Assembly (NCBI GenBank): GCA_000063525.1
Contig: CT978603.1
Coordinates: forward strand, 1,111,105 to 1,175,104
Direction: 5' to 3'
Length of the DNA: 64,000 nt
From: Synechococcus sp. RCC307
Lineage (GTDB): Bacteria; Cyanobacteriota; Cyanobacteriia; PCC-6307; Cyanobiaceae
A program made the position numbers and the translations under genes. The notes under the pieces were generated by a model. The model had not been told where the DNA came from, did not search any database, and worked only from the letters and a program-made list of their open reading frames with translations. Positions 7,342-16,468 of the stretch are shown here, in pieces; the first letter of the stretch is position 1, and each line of letters begins with the position of its first letter.

Positions 7342-7706
7342 TCGCTCAGATCAAAAACCAAACGGGGGCACGGGTGATCAGAAGCGAGGGGCTCGGGGCC
7401 TTGCAATTGCTGCTGCAGCTGGCGGCAGGGGTCCAACAATGCTGACGCTTGCCAGCCCGGCGGTGAAGCTTGCGAGCGCATCAAGCGGCCGGTTCCTTCG
7501 CCCAAAAGAATTGCAGCTCCGTTGAGGTTGTCGCGTCCAAGGTGAACCATCGCCACGGCAACCTGCACAGCCCCTTGCAGCCATCGCCGTTCGGGCTCGG
7601 CCGTGTCATGCCAAAGCTCTTCAAAAACGTCATGAGCGGCGTACCACTCACCACCATTGAAGAGCTCAACACCGCTACTGAAGCGGGGATCGCGGAAAGG
7701 ATCCAA
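7338..7706 (-). CDS. DUF309 domain protein
   Basis: A 122-residue protein with the DUF309 core FNGGEWYAAHDVFEELWHD followed by RRWLQGAVQVAVAMVHLGRDNLNGA. The conserved His and Glu of the AHDVFEELW motif are present. The molecular function of DUF309 is not established. The gene lies 2 bases after typA and overlaps lptA by 4 nt, so it sits within the typA-lpt transcription unit. Confidence 0.88.
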   Translation of the reverse strand: MDPFRDPRFSSGVELFNGGEWYAAHDVFEELWHDTAEPERRWLQGAVQVAVAMVHLGRDNLNGAAILLGEGTGRLMRSQASPPGWQASALLDPCRQLQQQLQGPEPLASDHPCPRLVFDLSE

Positions 7707-7708
7707 GC

Positions 7709-9517
7709 TCAGCGCTTGGCCGTCTTCTTGGAGGGCAACTTGCGCAGGCGGATCGATTCCGGGGTCACCTCGAGCATTTCATCGGGCCCGATGTACTCGA
7801 GGGCGCGCTCCAGGGTCATCTGAACAGGGGACTGCAACGTGTCGAGCTCTTCAGCACCAGCGGAGCGCATGTTGGTGAGCTGCTTGGTCTTACAGACGTT
7901 GATCTCGAGGTCCTGGGGCCGGTTGTTTTCGCCAATGATCATGCCCTTGTAGACCTTGGTGCCTGGGCTGATGAAGAACTGGCCGCGATCTTCCGCGTTC
8001 TTGAGGGCATAGAAGGTGGCGGTGCCTTCTTCAAAGGAGATCAACACACCATTGCGGCGGGTGTCGAAGTCGCCCTGCATCTTGCGGTATTCCAAGAAGG
8101 AGTGGCTCATGATTCCTTCCCCGCGGGTGGCACGAATGAAGTCACCACGGAACCCGATCAGGCCCCTGGAGGGCACGACAAATTCCATCTGGGTGCGGCC
8201 GTCCTCGCCGTTTTCCATGTTCTGCATCTCACCTTTGCGGGTTCCCAGCCGTTCAATGCAGCTGCCCACAGCGGCCTCCGGCACATCGAGCACCAGGGTT
8301 TCAAAGGGCTCACAGGGGGTGCCATCGATGGTGCGGAAGATCACCTGCGGCTGTGACACCTGGAATTCATAGCCCTCGCGGCGCATCGTCTCGATCAAGA
8401 TGCCGAGGTGAAGTTCGCCGCGTCCGCTCACCGCAAAGCGGTCTGGGGAATCGGTGTCTTCCACCCGCAACGCCACATTGGTGAGCAATTCCTTCTGCAG
8501 GCGATCACGCACCTGGCGGCTGGTCACGAACTTGCCTTCTTTACCAGCGAATGGCGAGTCGTTGACCACAAAGGTCATCTGCAAGGTGGGCTCATCCACC
8601 TTGATCAGGGGCAGCGCCTCAGGGTTGTCCGGGCAAGCGACGGTTTCGCCGATGTTCACCTCATCAAAACCAGCAATCGCAACGAGATCGCCAGCGTGAG
8701 CTGCCTCAACTTCCACCCGTTGCAGGCCCTGGAAGCCCAGCAACTTGGAGATGCGGCCGCGCTTGATGCTGCCGTCATCTTTGATCAACGCCGCCTGCTG
8801 GCCCGCCTTGATCGAGCCGTTGTGAATCTTGCCGATCACAATGCGACCCAGGAAGTCGGAATAGTCGAGGGTGGTCACCTGCAGCTGCAGGGGCTTGTTG
8901 ACATCACCAACCGGCGGCGGAACATGGCGCAGGATCGCGTCGAACAGCGGACGCATGTTCTCGCTGTCGGTGGCCATGTCGGGTTTGGCAAAACCACCTA
9001 AGCCACTGCCAAAGAGGTAAGGGAAGTCGCACTGGTCGTCATCAGCGCCGAGCTCGATAAACAAATCGAGCACCTTGCTGACGGCCACTTCGGGGTCAGC
9101 CCGGGGACGGTCGATCTTGTTGACGAACACAATCGGCCGCAGGCCTTTTTCCAGGGCCTTCTTCAGCACAAATCGGGTTTGGGGCATGGGCCCCTCGTTG
9201 GCATCAACGATCAGCAAACAGCCATCCACCATGCCGAGCACACGCTCGACCTCACCACCGAAGTCAGCGTGACCAGGGGTATCAACGATGTTGATGCGGG
9301 TGTCTTCGTAATCAACCGCGGTGTTCTTCGACAGGATCGTGATGCCACGCTCACGCTCCAGGTCGTTGGAGTCCAACACGCAGGTGGGCACGGCCTCGCC
9401 TTCGCGGAAAATGCCCGACTGGGCCAGCAGGGCATCCACCAGGGTGGTTTTGCCATGGTCAACGTGGGCGATGATCGCAATGTTGCGAATCGCGGCGCGC
9501 GTAGTGCTGGCGCTCAT
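7709..9517 (-). CDS. typA: Ribosome-associated GTPase TypA/BipA
   Basis: The 602-residue translational GTPase carries G1 AHVDHGKT (17-24), G2 RGITI (57-61), G3 DTPGH (79-83) and G4 NKID (131-134), followed by EF-G-like domains and the BipA C-terminal domain. BipA/TypA binds the 70S ribosome and helps assembly and stress adaptation. The open frame extends upstream, but ATG 9517 ([23 protein letters not shown]) fits the family start. It heads a leftward cluster with DUF309, lpt genes and ccsA. Confidence 0.96.
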   Translation of the reverse strand: MSASTTRAAIRNIAIIAHVDHGKTTLVDALLAQSGIFREGEAVPTCVLDSNDLERERGITILSKNTAVDYEDTRINIVDTPGHADFGGEVERVLGMVDGCLLIVDANEGPMPQTRFVLKKALEKGLRPIVFVNKIDRPRADPEVAVSKVLDLFIELGADDDQCDFPYLFGSGLGGFAKPDMATDSENMRPLFDAILRHVPPPVGDVNKPLQLQVTTLDYSDFLGRIVIGKIHNGSIKAGQQAALIKDDGSIKRGRISKLLGFQGLQRVEVEAAHAGDLVAIAGFDEVNIGETVACPDNPEALPLIKVDEPTLQMTFVVNDSPFAGKEGKFVTSRQVRDRLQKELLTNVALRVEDTDSPDRFAVSGRGELHLGILIETMRREGYEFQVSQPQVIFRTIDGTPCEPFETLVLDVPEAAVGSCIERLGTRKGEMQNMENGEDGRTQMEFVVPSRGLIGFRGDFIRATRGEGIMSHSFLEYRKMQGDFDTRRNGVLISFEEGTATFYALKNAEDRGQFFISPGTKVYKGMIIGENNRPQDLEINVCKTKQLTNMRSAGAEELDTLQSPVQMTLERALEYIGPDEMLEVTPESIRLRKLPSKKTAKR

Positions 9518-9581
9518 TGGGGTTAGATCCTGGTAACGGCCGCTCCGGCTCAGAATGAGACAAGCGGTGGAGTGTGAGACT

Positions 9582-10316
9582 TTATCGTCTCGCGGAACGT
9601 TGGAAACGTTGCACGGCCTCAAATTGCTCCAAAGCCTTGGCTGAACCTTCAAAACGCCAGTGCCAAGGCTCAAAACTGAGCCCTTGAGCATTGGCCCGCG
9701 GGAACGACAGGGTGAAGTGATAGCGGTGGGCGTTGTTCTTCAACCAGGCGAAACCAGGGGTGGATTCAAAGCTTTCTGAGAGCTCGGTTTGCGGCCTGGT
9801 GAGATCGGCGAAATCGACAGCAAAGCCTGTGCTGTGCTCCGAATAGCCCGGTGGAGCACTGACTTTGGCCCTTTCTTCGGCGCTCTGATTACGCAGCGAC
9901 TTCATATTGAAGAAAACCTCGTTCTGGATATCGACTGAACGAAAGGCACTCACCACGGTGAGACGAATGCCATCACGGCGTGCATCGGCCAGCAGACGCC
10001 GCAATTCCGCGGCGGCATCGCGCTGCAGGCGAATTCCAGGCCAGATCTCCACCAATTCCGACTCAGCAGCCTCTGGATAGGGGAAGTGCCCCAACAAGCG
10101 GCCATCGCCATCAGGCCGCGCCTCGATTCCCTCCACCAGTCCCGCAGGAGGAATCCAACGCTCCAAGAGCTGCTCCTGCAACAGGAACAACGCGGCCAAG
10201 CCACCCCCCAGAGCCAGGCTGACGCTGAGCACCACGGGGCCAATGGGGAAAGGCCTTGGCCTCCTCGTGGCTTGCTGACGCCGCGCTACAGGCAGATCCT
10301 CACGGGTGCGCAGCAT
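9582..10316 (-). CDS. VanY/LdcB-type D-Ala-D-Ala carboxypeptidase
   Basis: This 244-residue M15B zinc peptidase has one N-terminal membrane anchor (about residues 24-46: PIGPVVLSVSLALGGGLAALFLL), so the catalytic part faces the periplasm. The zinc and catalytic motifs are SEHSTGFAVDFAD and EPWHWRF. It trims the terminal D-Ala or cleaves LD-bonds in peptidoglycan stem peptides. In this chromosomal setting it is a wall-maturation enzyme; nothing suggests glycopeptide resistance. Confidence 0.9.
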   Translation of the reverse strand: MLRTREDLPVARRQQATRRPRPFPIGPVVLSVSLALGGGLAALFLLQEQLLERWIPPAGLVEGIEARPDGDGRLLGHFPYPEAAESELVEIWPGIRLQRDAAAELRRLLADARRDGIRLTVVSAFRSVDIQNEVFFNMKSLRNQSAEERAKVSAPPGYSEHSTGFAVDFADLTRPQTELSESFESTPGFAWLKNNAHRYHFTLSFPRANAQGLSFEPWHWRFEGSAKALEQFEAVQRFQRSARR

Positions 10317-10433
10317 CGAAGCTAAGAGTTTCGAATTGTCAGATCCTAGTCGCAGGAATGGATTTCACCAGCATTCAACCGGCTTGCAGTGTTAGTTTCA
10401 AAGAACTGTCTGTGCCCACCCGGGATCCCAGGA

Positions 10434-11837
10434 ATGTTGCGTGTTGCCGTTGTCGGCGGAGGGCCCAGTGGCTCCTGTGCTGCAGAAGTTTTGGCGAAAG
10501 CAGGAATTCAGACCTGGATCTTTGAGCGCAAGCTCGACAACGCCAAGCCCTGCGGTGGCGCCATTCCCCTCTGCATGGTCGAAGAGTTCGACCTTCCCGA
10601 GAACATCATCGACCGCAAGGTCCGCAATATGCGGATGATCTCCCCCTCCAACCGTGAAGTGGAGATCAATCTCGACAACGAGAACGAATACATCGGGATG
10701 TGCCGCCGGGAAGTGATGGATTCCTTCCTGCGCAACCGAGCCGCCGACCTCGGAGCCAACCTGATCAATGGCCTGGTCACCAAGATCGAGACCGGGCCCA
10801 AGCGCCAAGGGCCTTACACCCTCCAGTACACCGATTACAGCGATGGCGCAGCCACCGGTACCGCCAAGAGCCTTGAGGTGGATCTGATCATTGGCGCTGA
10901 TGGTGCCAACAGCCGCGTCGCCAAAGCCATGGATGCTGGCGACTACAACGTGGCCATCGCCTTTCAAGAGCGGATCAAGCTCCCTGCCGAAGAGATGAGC
11001 TACTACGAGAACTTGGCCGAGATGTATGTCGGCACCGATGTCTCGCCTGACTTCTACGCCTGGGTGTTCCCCAAATACGACCACGTGGCTGTCGGCACCG
11101 GCACCATGCAGGAAAACCAAGCCCTGATCAAAGACTTACAAGTCGGCATCCGTCAGCGAGCCCGCAAGCGCTTGATCAAAGGTGAAGTGATCAAGGTGGA
11201 AGCTCATCCAATTCCCGAGCACCCCCGCCCCCGCCGCGTGGTCGGCGGTATGGCGCTGGTGGGCGATGCCGCTGGGTATGTCACCAAGAGCTCAGGCGAA
11301 GGGATTTACTTCGCTGCCAAAAGCGGGCGCATGTGCGCTGAAGAAATCGTGGCCGCCAGCGGCAGCGGTCAGCGCGTTCCTACCGAGAAGGATCTCAAGG
11401 GCTACCTGCGCAAATGGGACCGCAAGTACGGCGCCACCTACAAGGTGCTGGAACTCCTGCAAAACATCTTCTACCGGAACGATGCAGCCCGCGAAGCCTT
11501 CGTTGAGATGTGCGATGACAAGGATGTTCAACGGCTCACCTTCGACAGCTACCTGTACAAGCGGGTGGTGACCATGAACCCCTGGCAGCAACTGAAACTC
11601 ACCTTCCTCACCGTTGGTGCTGTGCTGCGCGGGAACGCCCTGGCACCAGGCACTTACAAGGCAGTGCCCAGTGCTGTGCGGAGCGAAGATGAAGCCGATC
11701 GTTTGCTGGCAGAAGGTGGCATCCGCGGCGGATTGAAGGCTGGCCGCGAAGCCGCTGCGCAAGCCGAAGCTGCAGCGGAGTCGCAAGCCGACGCCAAGGC
11801 CCCAACTGAAGAGCGCGACGTGGTGCTCAGCCGCTAA
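10434..11837 (+). CDS. chlP: Geranylgeranyl diphosphate/chlorophyllide reductase
   Basis: ChlP reduces the geranylgeranyl chain to phytyl for chlorophyll and tocopherol synthesis. The 467-residue protein opens with the Rossmann motif VAVVGGGPSGSCAAE, then FERKLDNAKPCGGAIPLCMVEEF, which is diagnostic for this family. The second FAD motif GMALVGDAAGYVTKSSGEGIYFA is also present. ATG 10434 is preceded closely by AGGA; the frame stays open 15 codons upstream. The C-terminal ~45 residues are Ala/Glu-rich. The gene converges on glyS with an 11-base overlap. Confidence 0.96.
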   Translation: MLRVAVVGGGPSGSCAAEVLAKAGIQTWIFERKLDNAKPCGGAIPLCMVEEFDLPENIIDRKVRNMRMISPSNREVEINLDNENEYIGMCRREVMDSFLRNRAADLGANLINGLVTKIETGPKRQGPYTLQYTDYSDGAATGTAKSLEVDLIIGADGANSRVAKAMDAGDYNVAIAFQERIKLPAEEMSYYENLAEMYVGTDVSPDFYAWVFPKYDHVAVGTGTMQENQALIKDLQVGIRQRARKRLIKGEVIKVEAHPIPEHPRPRRVVGGMALVGDAAGYVTKSSGEGIYFAAKSGRMCAEEIVAASGSGQRVPTEKDLKGYLRKWDRKYGATYKVLELLQNIFYRNDAAREAFVEMCDDKDVQRLTFDSYLYKRVVTMNPWQQLKLTFLTVGAVLRGNALAPGTYKAVPSAVRSEDEADRLLAEGGIRGGLKAGREAAAQAEAAAESQADAKAPTEERDVVLSR

Positions 11838-13989
11838 TTGCGGCGAAATCAGCCAACACCGCCGCCTGGTTGCCCAACACGGCCAGCAGGTTCAGGCGGT
11901 TGCGGCGCACCGCCATGTCATCAGCCATCACCATCACGCTGGTGTCGCCATCAAAGAAGGCCGCGAGGGTGCTGCTACTGGCCGCTAGTGCCTCACACAG
12001 TTTCGAATAGCGATCAGCCCCCTGCTGGCCAACGATCCCGGAGAGTTGATCGACAACTTTGAGCATGGCGGCTTCGCTGGGTTGCTCGAACAGCGATGCA
12101 TCCACCACCCCAGTGCTGCTGAGAACATCAGCTGCCAAATCGCCTTTTTCAGCGAGGCGAACAGCGCGTTGCACTACCGCTTGCACCGGAGCCAGCTCCC
12201 CAGCTGAACGCAGCTGCTCCAGCAAGCGCAGACGATCGAGTGCATCGAGGGGATCGCGCAGCAGGCGCTGATTGGCGCTCTGGGGCGTCACGGCCTGCAC
12301 CAAATCCACAGCTTCGCCCTGCTCTTCCAATTGGCTAATCAAGCGCTGGCGCAGGAACTCCTGCAAATCCGCCTGCAGCTGGGAAGCATCGATTGCAAAA
12401 CCAGGCAACAGCTCCGCCCAGTGGTTGCAAGCCTGCTGCAAGAGATCCTGCAAATCGAGGCGCCACTGACGCTCCCAGAGGATCTGCAGGATGCCGTTAC
12501 CAGCGCGGCGCAGGGCATAGGGATCCGATGAACCGGTGGGTCGCTGACCCTTGGCAAAGATGCTGAGCAAGAGCTCCAGGCGCTCCGCTAGAGCCACCAC
12601 CGCTCCGGCATCCGAGCTGGGCAACACATCATCGGCGCCACGGGGCAGGTAGTGCTCTTGAACCGCCAAGGCCACCGATGCTGGCTCTCCTTCGGCCAGC
12701 AGGTATTTGCCCCCCATCAAACCCTGCAGTTCAGGGAACTCACCCACCATCTGGCTGACGAGATCGTGTTTGCAGAGGTGGGCGCCGCGGCAGGCATCGG
12801 CTTGCGCTGCAGCATCAAGAGCCAGACAGCGGCCCAAGGTTTGAGCGAGCCACTCCAGGCGCTCACATCGATCCAGCAAGCTGCCCAGCCCTTCGGCAAA
12901 GGTGACCCGGCTCAACTGAGCCCGTCGTTGCTCACTGGCCACGGCACGATCAGCATCCAAGAAAAAGGCCGCATCAGCCAGTCGCGCCTTCAGCACCCGC
13001 TCGTTGCCGCGGCGGATTGAGTCTTCAGCCCCATCGAGGCCATTGGCGATGCAGAGGAATTGGGGCAACAAGCAACCGCGTGCCTGCAGGCTGAGCGGAT
13101 CCACCTCAGCGCTACGCCGATACAGCGGCACATAACGCTGATGGCTACGCATCACGGTGCTGAGCACCTCAGCAGGAAGATCCAAGGATCCATCGTCAAT
13201 GGCCCCCTCAATCAAGCTGGGACGCTCCACCAGATCGGTGAGCTCTTCGAGCAGTTCGTCAGGCAGATCAGCGCGAGCGTCGCGCTTGCTGGCGGCTGCC
13301 GCAATGGCATCAGCAATGAGCTGGCGGCGCTGCTGGCGGTTCACCATCACACCGGCACACGCCAAGCAGTCGCCATAGGCCGACGCCGCTGGTATGGAGA
13401 CCTCAGCTGCCACCAAGCGGTGGCCAAAACTGGTGCGGCCTGATTGCACAGGCGGATCGCTGCCCTCCAAGCTCAGCTCCACCACCTGCTCATCGAGAAG
13501 GGCCACCAACCAGCGAATCGGCCGCGAAAAGCGGCGCTCGCCAGCGCCCCAGCGCATGAAGCGGCGGCCTTGCAGGGCAGCGATCCAGCCAGGGATGAGC
13601 TCAGCGAGCAGATCGGAGGCCTGGCGTCCCTTCTCCAGCACCGAAGCAAACACAAAGGGACCTTTGGGGGTCTCACGGATTTCCAACTCTTCAGGCTGGA
13701 GACCGCAGCGTTGGGCAAAGCCAAGCGCCGCCTTGGTCGGCATGCCGTCTTGGAAAGCTTGGGCAGCAGGGGGACCTTTACGCTCTTCTTGAAGGTCGCT
13801 GGCTGATGGCGCCAAACCATCGATGCAGACAGCGATCCGGCGCGGAGTACTCGTGCAGCTCAGGCCCTCACAGGCCAGGCGCTTCTCGCTGAGATCACGC
13901 CGCACCATTGGCTCCAGCTGAGCCAACACCTGAGCGGCGAAATCAGCGGGCAATTCCTCAGTGCCGATTTCGAGCAGGAAGCTGGCCAC
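11827..13989 (-). CDS. glyS: Glycyl-tRNA synthetase beta subunit
   Basis: The beta chain of the bacterial alpha2-beta2 glycyl-tRNA synthetase, responsible for tRNA recognition. Diagnostic blocks are ASFLLEIGTEELPADF at the N-terminus, SCTSTPRRIAV, FMRWG...FSRPIRWLVALL and AMLKVVDQLSG. About 720 residues are encoded if the GTG at 13989 is used; an ATG at 14040 would add 17 residues not seen in the family and would abut the sir gene. The C-terminus overlaps chlP by 11 bases. The alpha subunit gene is not in the window. Confidence 0.95.
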   Translation of the reverse strand: MASFLLEIGTEELPADFAAQVLAQLEPMVRRDLSEKRLACEGLSCTSTPRRIAVCIDGLAPSASDLQEERKGPPAAQAFQDGMPTKAALGFAQRCGLQPEELEIRETPKGPFVFASVLEKGRQASDLLAELIPGWIAALQGRRFMRWGAGERRFSRPIRWLVALLDEQVVELSLEGSDPPVQSGRTSFGHRLVAAEVSIPAASAYGDCLACAGVMVNRQQRRQLIADAIAAAASKRDARADLPDELLEELTDLVERPSLIEGAIDDGSLDLPAEVLSTVMRSHQRYVPLYRRSAEVDPLSLQARGCLLPQFLCIANGLDGAEDSIRRGNERVLKARLADAAFFLDADRAVASEQRRAQLSRVTFAEGLGSLLDRCERLEWLAQTLGRCLALDAAAQADACRGAHLCKHDLVSQMVGEFPELQGLMGGKYLLAEGEPASVALAVQEHYLPRGADDVLPSSDAGAVVALAERLELLLSIFAKGQRPTGSSDPYALRRAGNGILQILWERQWRLDLQDLLQQACNHWAELLPGFAIDASQLQADLQEFLRQRLISQLEEQGEAVDLVQAVTPQSANQRLLRDPLDALDRLRLLEQLRSAGELAPVQAVVQRAVRLAEKGDLAADVLSSTGVVDASLFEQPSEAAMLKVVDQLSGIVGQQGADRYSKLCEALAASSSTLAAFFDGDTSVMVMADDMAVRRNRLNLLAVLGNQAAVLADFAAISG

Positions 13990-14084
13990 AGAAGCTTTAC
14001 GAGCAGGTTGTGACTTTATGAATCCGCCGAACCCCTCCATTGCCTAGGGTCGAAGCATCTCTGTCCGCCGCTGCTGCATCAATC

Positions 14085-15821
14085 GTGACGATTGCGCCCG
14101 AAGGGAAGAAAACGACTGAGCGCAGCAAGTTCGAACAGCTCAAGGTCAATAGCGCCTACTTGCGCGAGCCTCTGGCCACGGAGCTGGAAAACGATCTGCC
14201 GTATTTCACCGACGATGCGGTTCAGATCCTGAAGTTTCACGGCAGCTATCAACAGGACAACCGCGACAACAGGCGCAAAGGCGAGTCCAAGGATTGGGGA
14301 ATGATGCTGCGCCTGCGCAGCCCGGGAGGACGGATCCCAGCCCAGCTCTACTTAGCGCTCGACGATCTCTCCAATCAATACGGCAACGGCAGCATCCGGG
14401 CCACGACGCGCCAAGCCTTCCAACTCCACGGCATCCCCAAAGACGATCTACGCACCGTGGTGGGCACCATCGTGCGCAACATGGGCTCCACCCTGGCGGC
14501 CTGCGGTGACATCAACCGCAACGTGATGGCACCGGCGGCGCCCTTCCAGCAGCACGGCTACCCCGTGGCCCGGCGGCTGGCTGATGACATTGCCGATCTG
14601 CTGGCACCCAAAGCCGCTGCAGGGGTCTATCTCGAGCTCTGGGTGGATGGCGAGAAGCGCTACAAAATTCGCCCCTCCGTGCTGGCGAGCCGCATCAAAA
14701 AACAACAGCAACACGGTGAGGTATTCAGCGGCGACAGCGATGAGCCGCTTTACGGCGACACGTTCATGCCACGCAAATTCAAGGTGGCTGTCACGGTCCC
14801 GGGCGATAACTCCGTCGATCTGCTCACCCAAGACGTGGGCCTGGTGGCCTTCACCGATATGGGTGGTCGGCTTCGGGGCTGCAACGTCTATGTCGGTGGC
14901 GGCATGGGGCGCACCCACAACAAAGAAGAAACCTTCGCCCGCACGGCTGATTGCCTCGGCTACATCAAAGGCACCGACGTGCTGCCGTTGGTTCAAGCCG
15001 TGGTGGCCCTGCAGCGCGACCATGGCGACCGCAAGGTGCGGCGTCATTCCCGCATGAAATATCTCTTGCACGACAAAGGAATTGAGTGGTTCAGCAAGGA
15101 GATCAGCCGTTATTTCAGCGGTGAGATCAAGCCAGCCCGCACCGAACAAAAGCCCGAGCTGCTGGATTACCTCGGCTGGCACCAGCAGGGTGATGGGCTG
15201 TGGTTTGTGGGCCTGCCCTTGCTCTGCGGGCGCCTCGAAGGCGATCTCAAAGGGCAGATGCGCCAGCTGGTTGAGACCTACAAACCCGAGATCCGCCTCA
15301 CACCCAATCAGGACCTGTTGCTCTGCAACATCGCCAAAAACCAAAAGCAAGAGATCACAGAACAGCTCGATGCCATGGGCTGGGCCGATCCATCGCATAC
15401 CTCCCTGCTCAGCCGCCACGCCATCGCTTGCCCGGCGCTGCCCACCTGCGGGTTAGCGGTGACTGAATCGGAGCGCATCTTTCCCCATGTTTTGGGGCGC
15501 CTGGAAACGCTGTTGGAAGAACTCAAGATCGACTCACCGATCCTTGTGCGTATGACCGGCTGCCCCAACGGCTGCGCCCGTCCCTACATGGCTGAACTCG
15601 CCATGGTGGGAAGTGGGGTTGAGCAATACCAGCTCTGGCTCGGCGGCAGTCCTGGATTAACCCGTTTGGCACGGCCAGTGCTGCAAAAAATGCCGCTGGC
15701 TGAGATGGAATCGACCCTGCGCCCGCTGTTGAAGCAGTGGCAGGAGCAGGCTCCCACGCAAAGCTTTGGCGACTACTGCCATTCACTCGGCGATCAACTT
15801 GAGGCGACGCTTCAAGCCTGA
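14085..15821 (+). CDS. sir: Ferredoxin-sulfite reductase
   Basis: This enzyme reduces sulfite to sulfide with six electrons from ferredoxin, using coupled sirohaem and 4Fe-4S centres. The cluster ligands are in CPALPTCGLAVTESER and TGCPNGCARPYMAELAMVG. The phrase ARPYMAEL and length of about 578 residues favour sulfite over nitrite reductase. GTG 14085 gives a sensible N-terminus shortly before RSKFEQLKVNSAYLREPL; a TTG at 14040 is also possible but would touch the glyS upstream region. The gene is divergent from glyS. Confidence 0.93.
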   Translation: MTIAPEGKKTTERSKFEQLKVNSAYLREPLATELENDLPYFTDDAVQILKFHGSYQQDNRDNRRKGESKDWGMMLRLRSPGGRIPAQLYLALDDLSNQYGNGSIRATTRQAFQLHGIPKDDLRTVVGTIVRNMGSTLAACGDINRNVMAPAAPFQQHGYPVARRLADDIADLLAPKAAAGVYLELWVDGEKRYKIRPSVLASRIKKQQQHGEVFSGDSDEPLYGDTFMPRKFKVAVTVPGDNSVDLLTQDVGLVAFTDMGGRLRGCNVYVGGGMGRTHNKEETFARTADCLGYIKGTDVLPLVQAVVALQRDHGDRKVRRHSRMKYLLHDKGIEWFSKEISRYFSGEIKPARTEQKPELLDYLGWHQQGDGLWFVGLPLLCGRLEGDLKGQMRQLVETYKPEIRLTPNQDLLLCNIAKNQKQEITEQLDAMGWADPSHTSLLSRHAIACPALPTCGLAVTESERIFPHVLGRLETLLEELKIDSPILVRMTGCPNGCARPYMAELAMVGSGVEQYQLWLGGSPGLTRLARPVLQKMPLAEMESTLRPLLKQWQEQAPTQSFGDYCHSLGDQLEATLQA

Positions 15822-16468
15822 GCACTGCGGCCGTAATGGGCGCAAGGGGCCTCGCTGCTCCAAGCCCAGAGCTGATCGCCCCAGCTGAAATGCCACCACT
15901 CCGTGGGGTGCCTAACGAATCCAGCTGATTCCATGGCGCAATGCAACAGGCAGCGCCGCTGGTGGTAGCGGCCTTCAGCAGAGGCTGGATCGGCATCGGC
16001 AAAGTGATTGGGGTGACCAATCGGGCCGACCGCATCAATATCACCGCCCATCTCCAGGGGCTCGCCTTGGGGGGTGGCCAAGGTGAGATCAACGGCCGCT
16101 CCCGTGCTGTGGGGCGGTGGTGTGGTGGGATCAGAGCTTGGCTCGGCCCAGAGCGCCAACACTTGCTCTTCGCTCACCCCGGGCTGCGCGCGGGTGTGAT
16201 CCACCATGAATTGCTGCACGGCCAGGGGCCGGAAGGCATCAAAGATCAGCAATTGCAGCGGCTCGGGTTGATCCCGCAACACCTGTTGAACTTGTAGTAG
16301 ACGCTCCACAACGCTCTGGCGCAACTGAAACGGATCAGTGCCGGCTGGATAGGGAGCACCAAGGGCTTGGTAGGGGTGGGGCTGCCAGCGCAAGAACGCT
16401 GGGGGTAACGCCAGCATCGGCTCACCGTTGTCGACGATTGGGATCGGATGCCAGGGACGGCCCATCAA
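15812..16468 (-). CDS. VanX-type D-Ala-D-Ala dipeptidase (M15D)
   Basis: The 218-residue protein has the VanX signature STGAAVDLTLATPQGEPLEMGGDIDA (zinc His/Asp) and the C-terminal PTEWWHFSWGDQLWAW (catalytic Glu and zinc His). LLIFDAFRPLAVQQFM matches the family's conserved Arg block. No signal peptide is evident, so it is probably cytoplasmic, recycling D-Ala-D-Ala. It overlaps recG by 4 nt at its start and the sir 3' end by 10 nt. It is not accompanied by VanA/VanH homologues. Confidence 0.88.
   Translation of the reverse strand: MMGRPWHPIPIVDNGEPMLALPPAFLRWQPHPYQALGAPYPAGTDPFQLRQSVVERLLQVQQVLRDQPEPLQLLIFDAFRPLAVQQFMVDHTRAQPGVSEEQVLALWAEPSSDPTTPPPHSTGAAVDLTLATPQGEPLEMGGDIDAVGPIGHPNHFADADPASAEGRYHQRRCLLHCAMESAGFVRHPTEWWHFSWGDQLWAWSSEAPCAHYGRSAQA

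Noticed and set aside
14448-15419. 323-residue minus-strand frame inside sir
   Set aside because: Antisense to a highly conserved enzyme with all cluster Cys residues in place.
9582-16468. VanY- and VanX-like genes as a vancomycin resistance cluster
   Set aside because: They are 5 kb apart, separated by chlP, glyS and sir, and lack VanH, VanA and VanRS homologues; they fit ordinary wall turnover.
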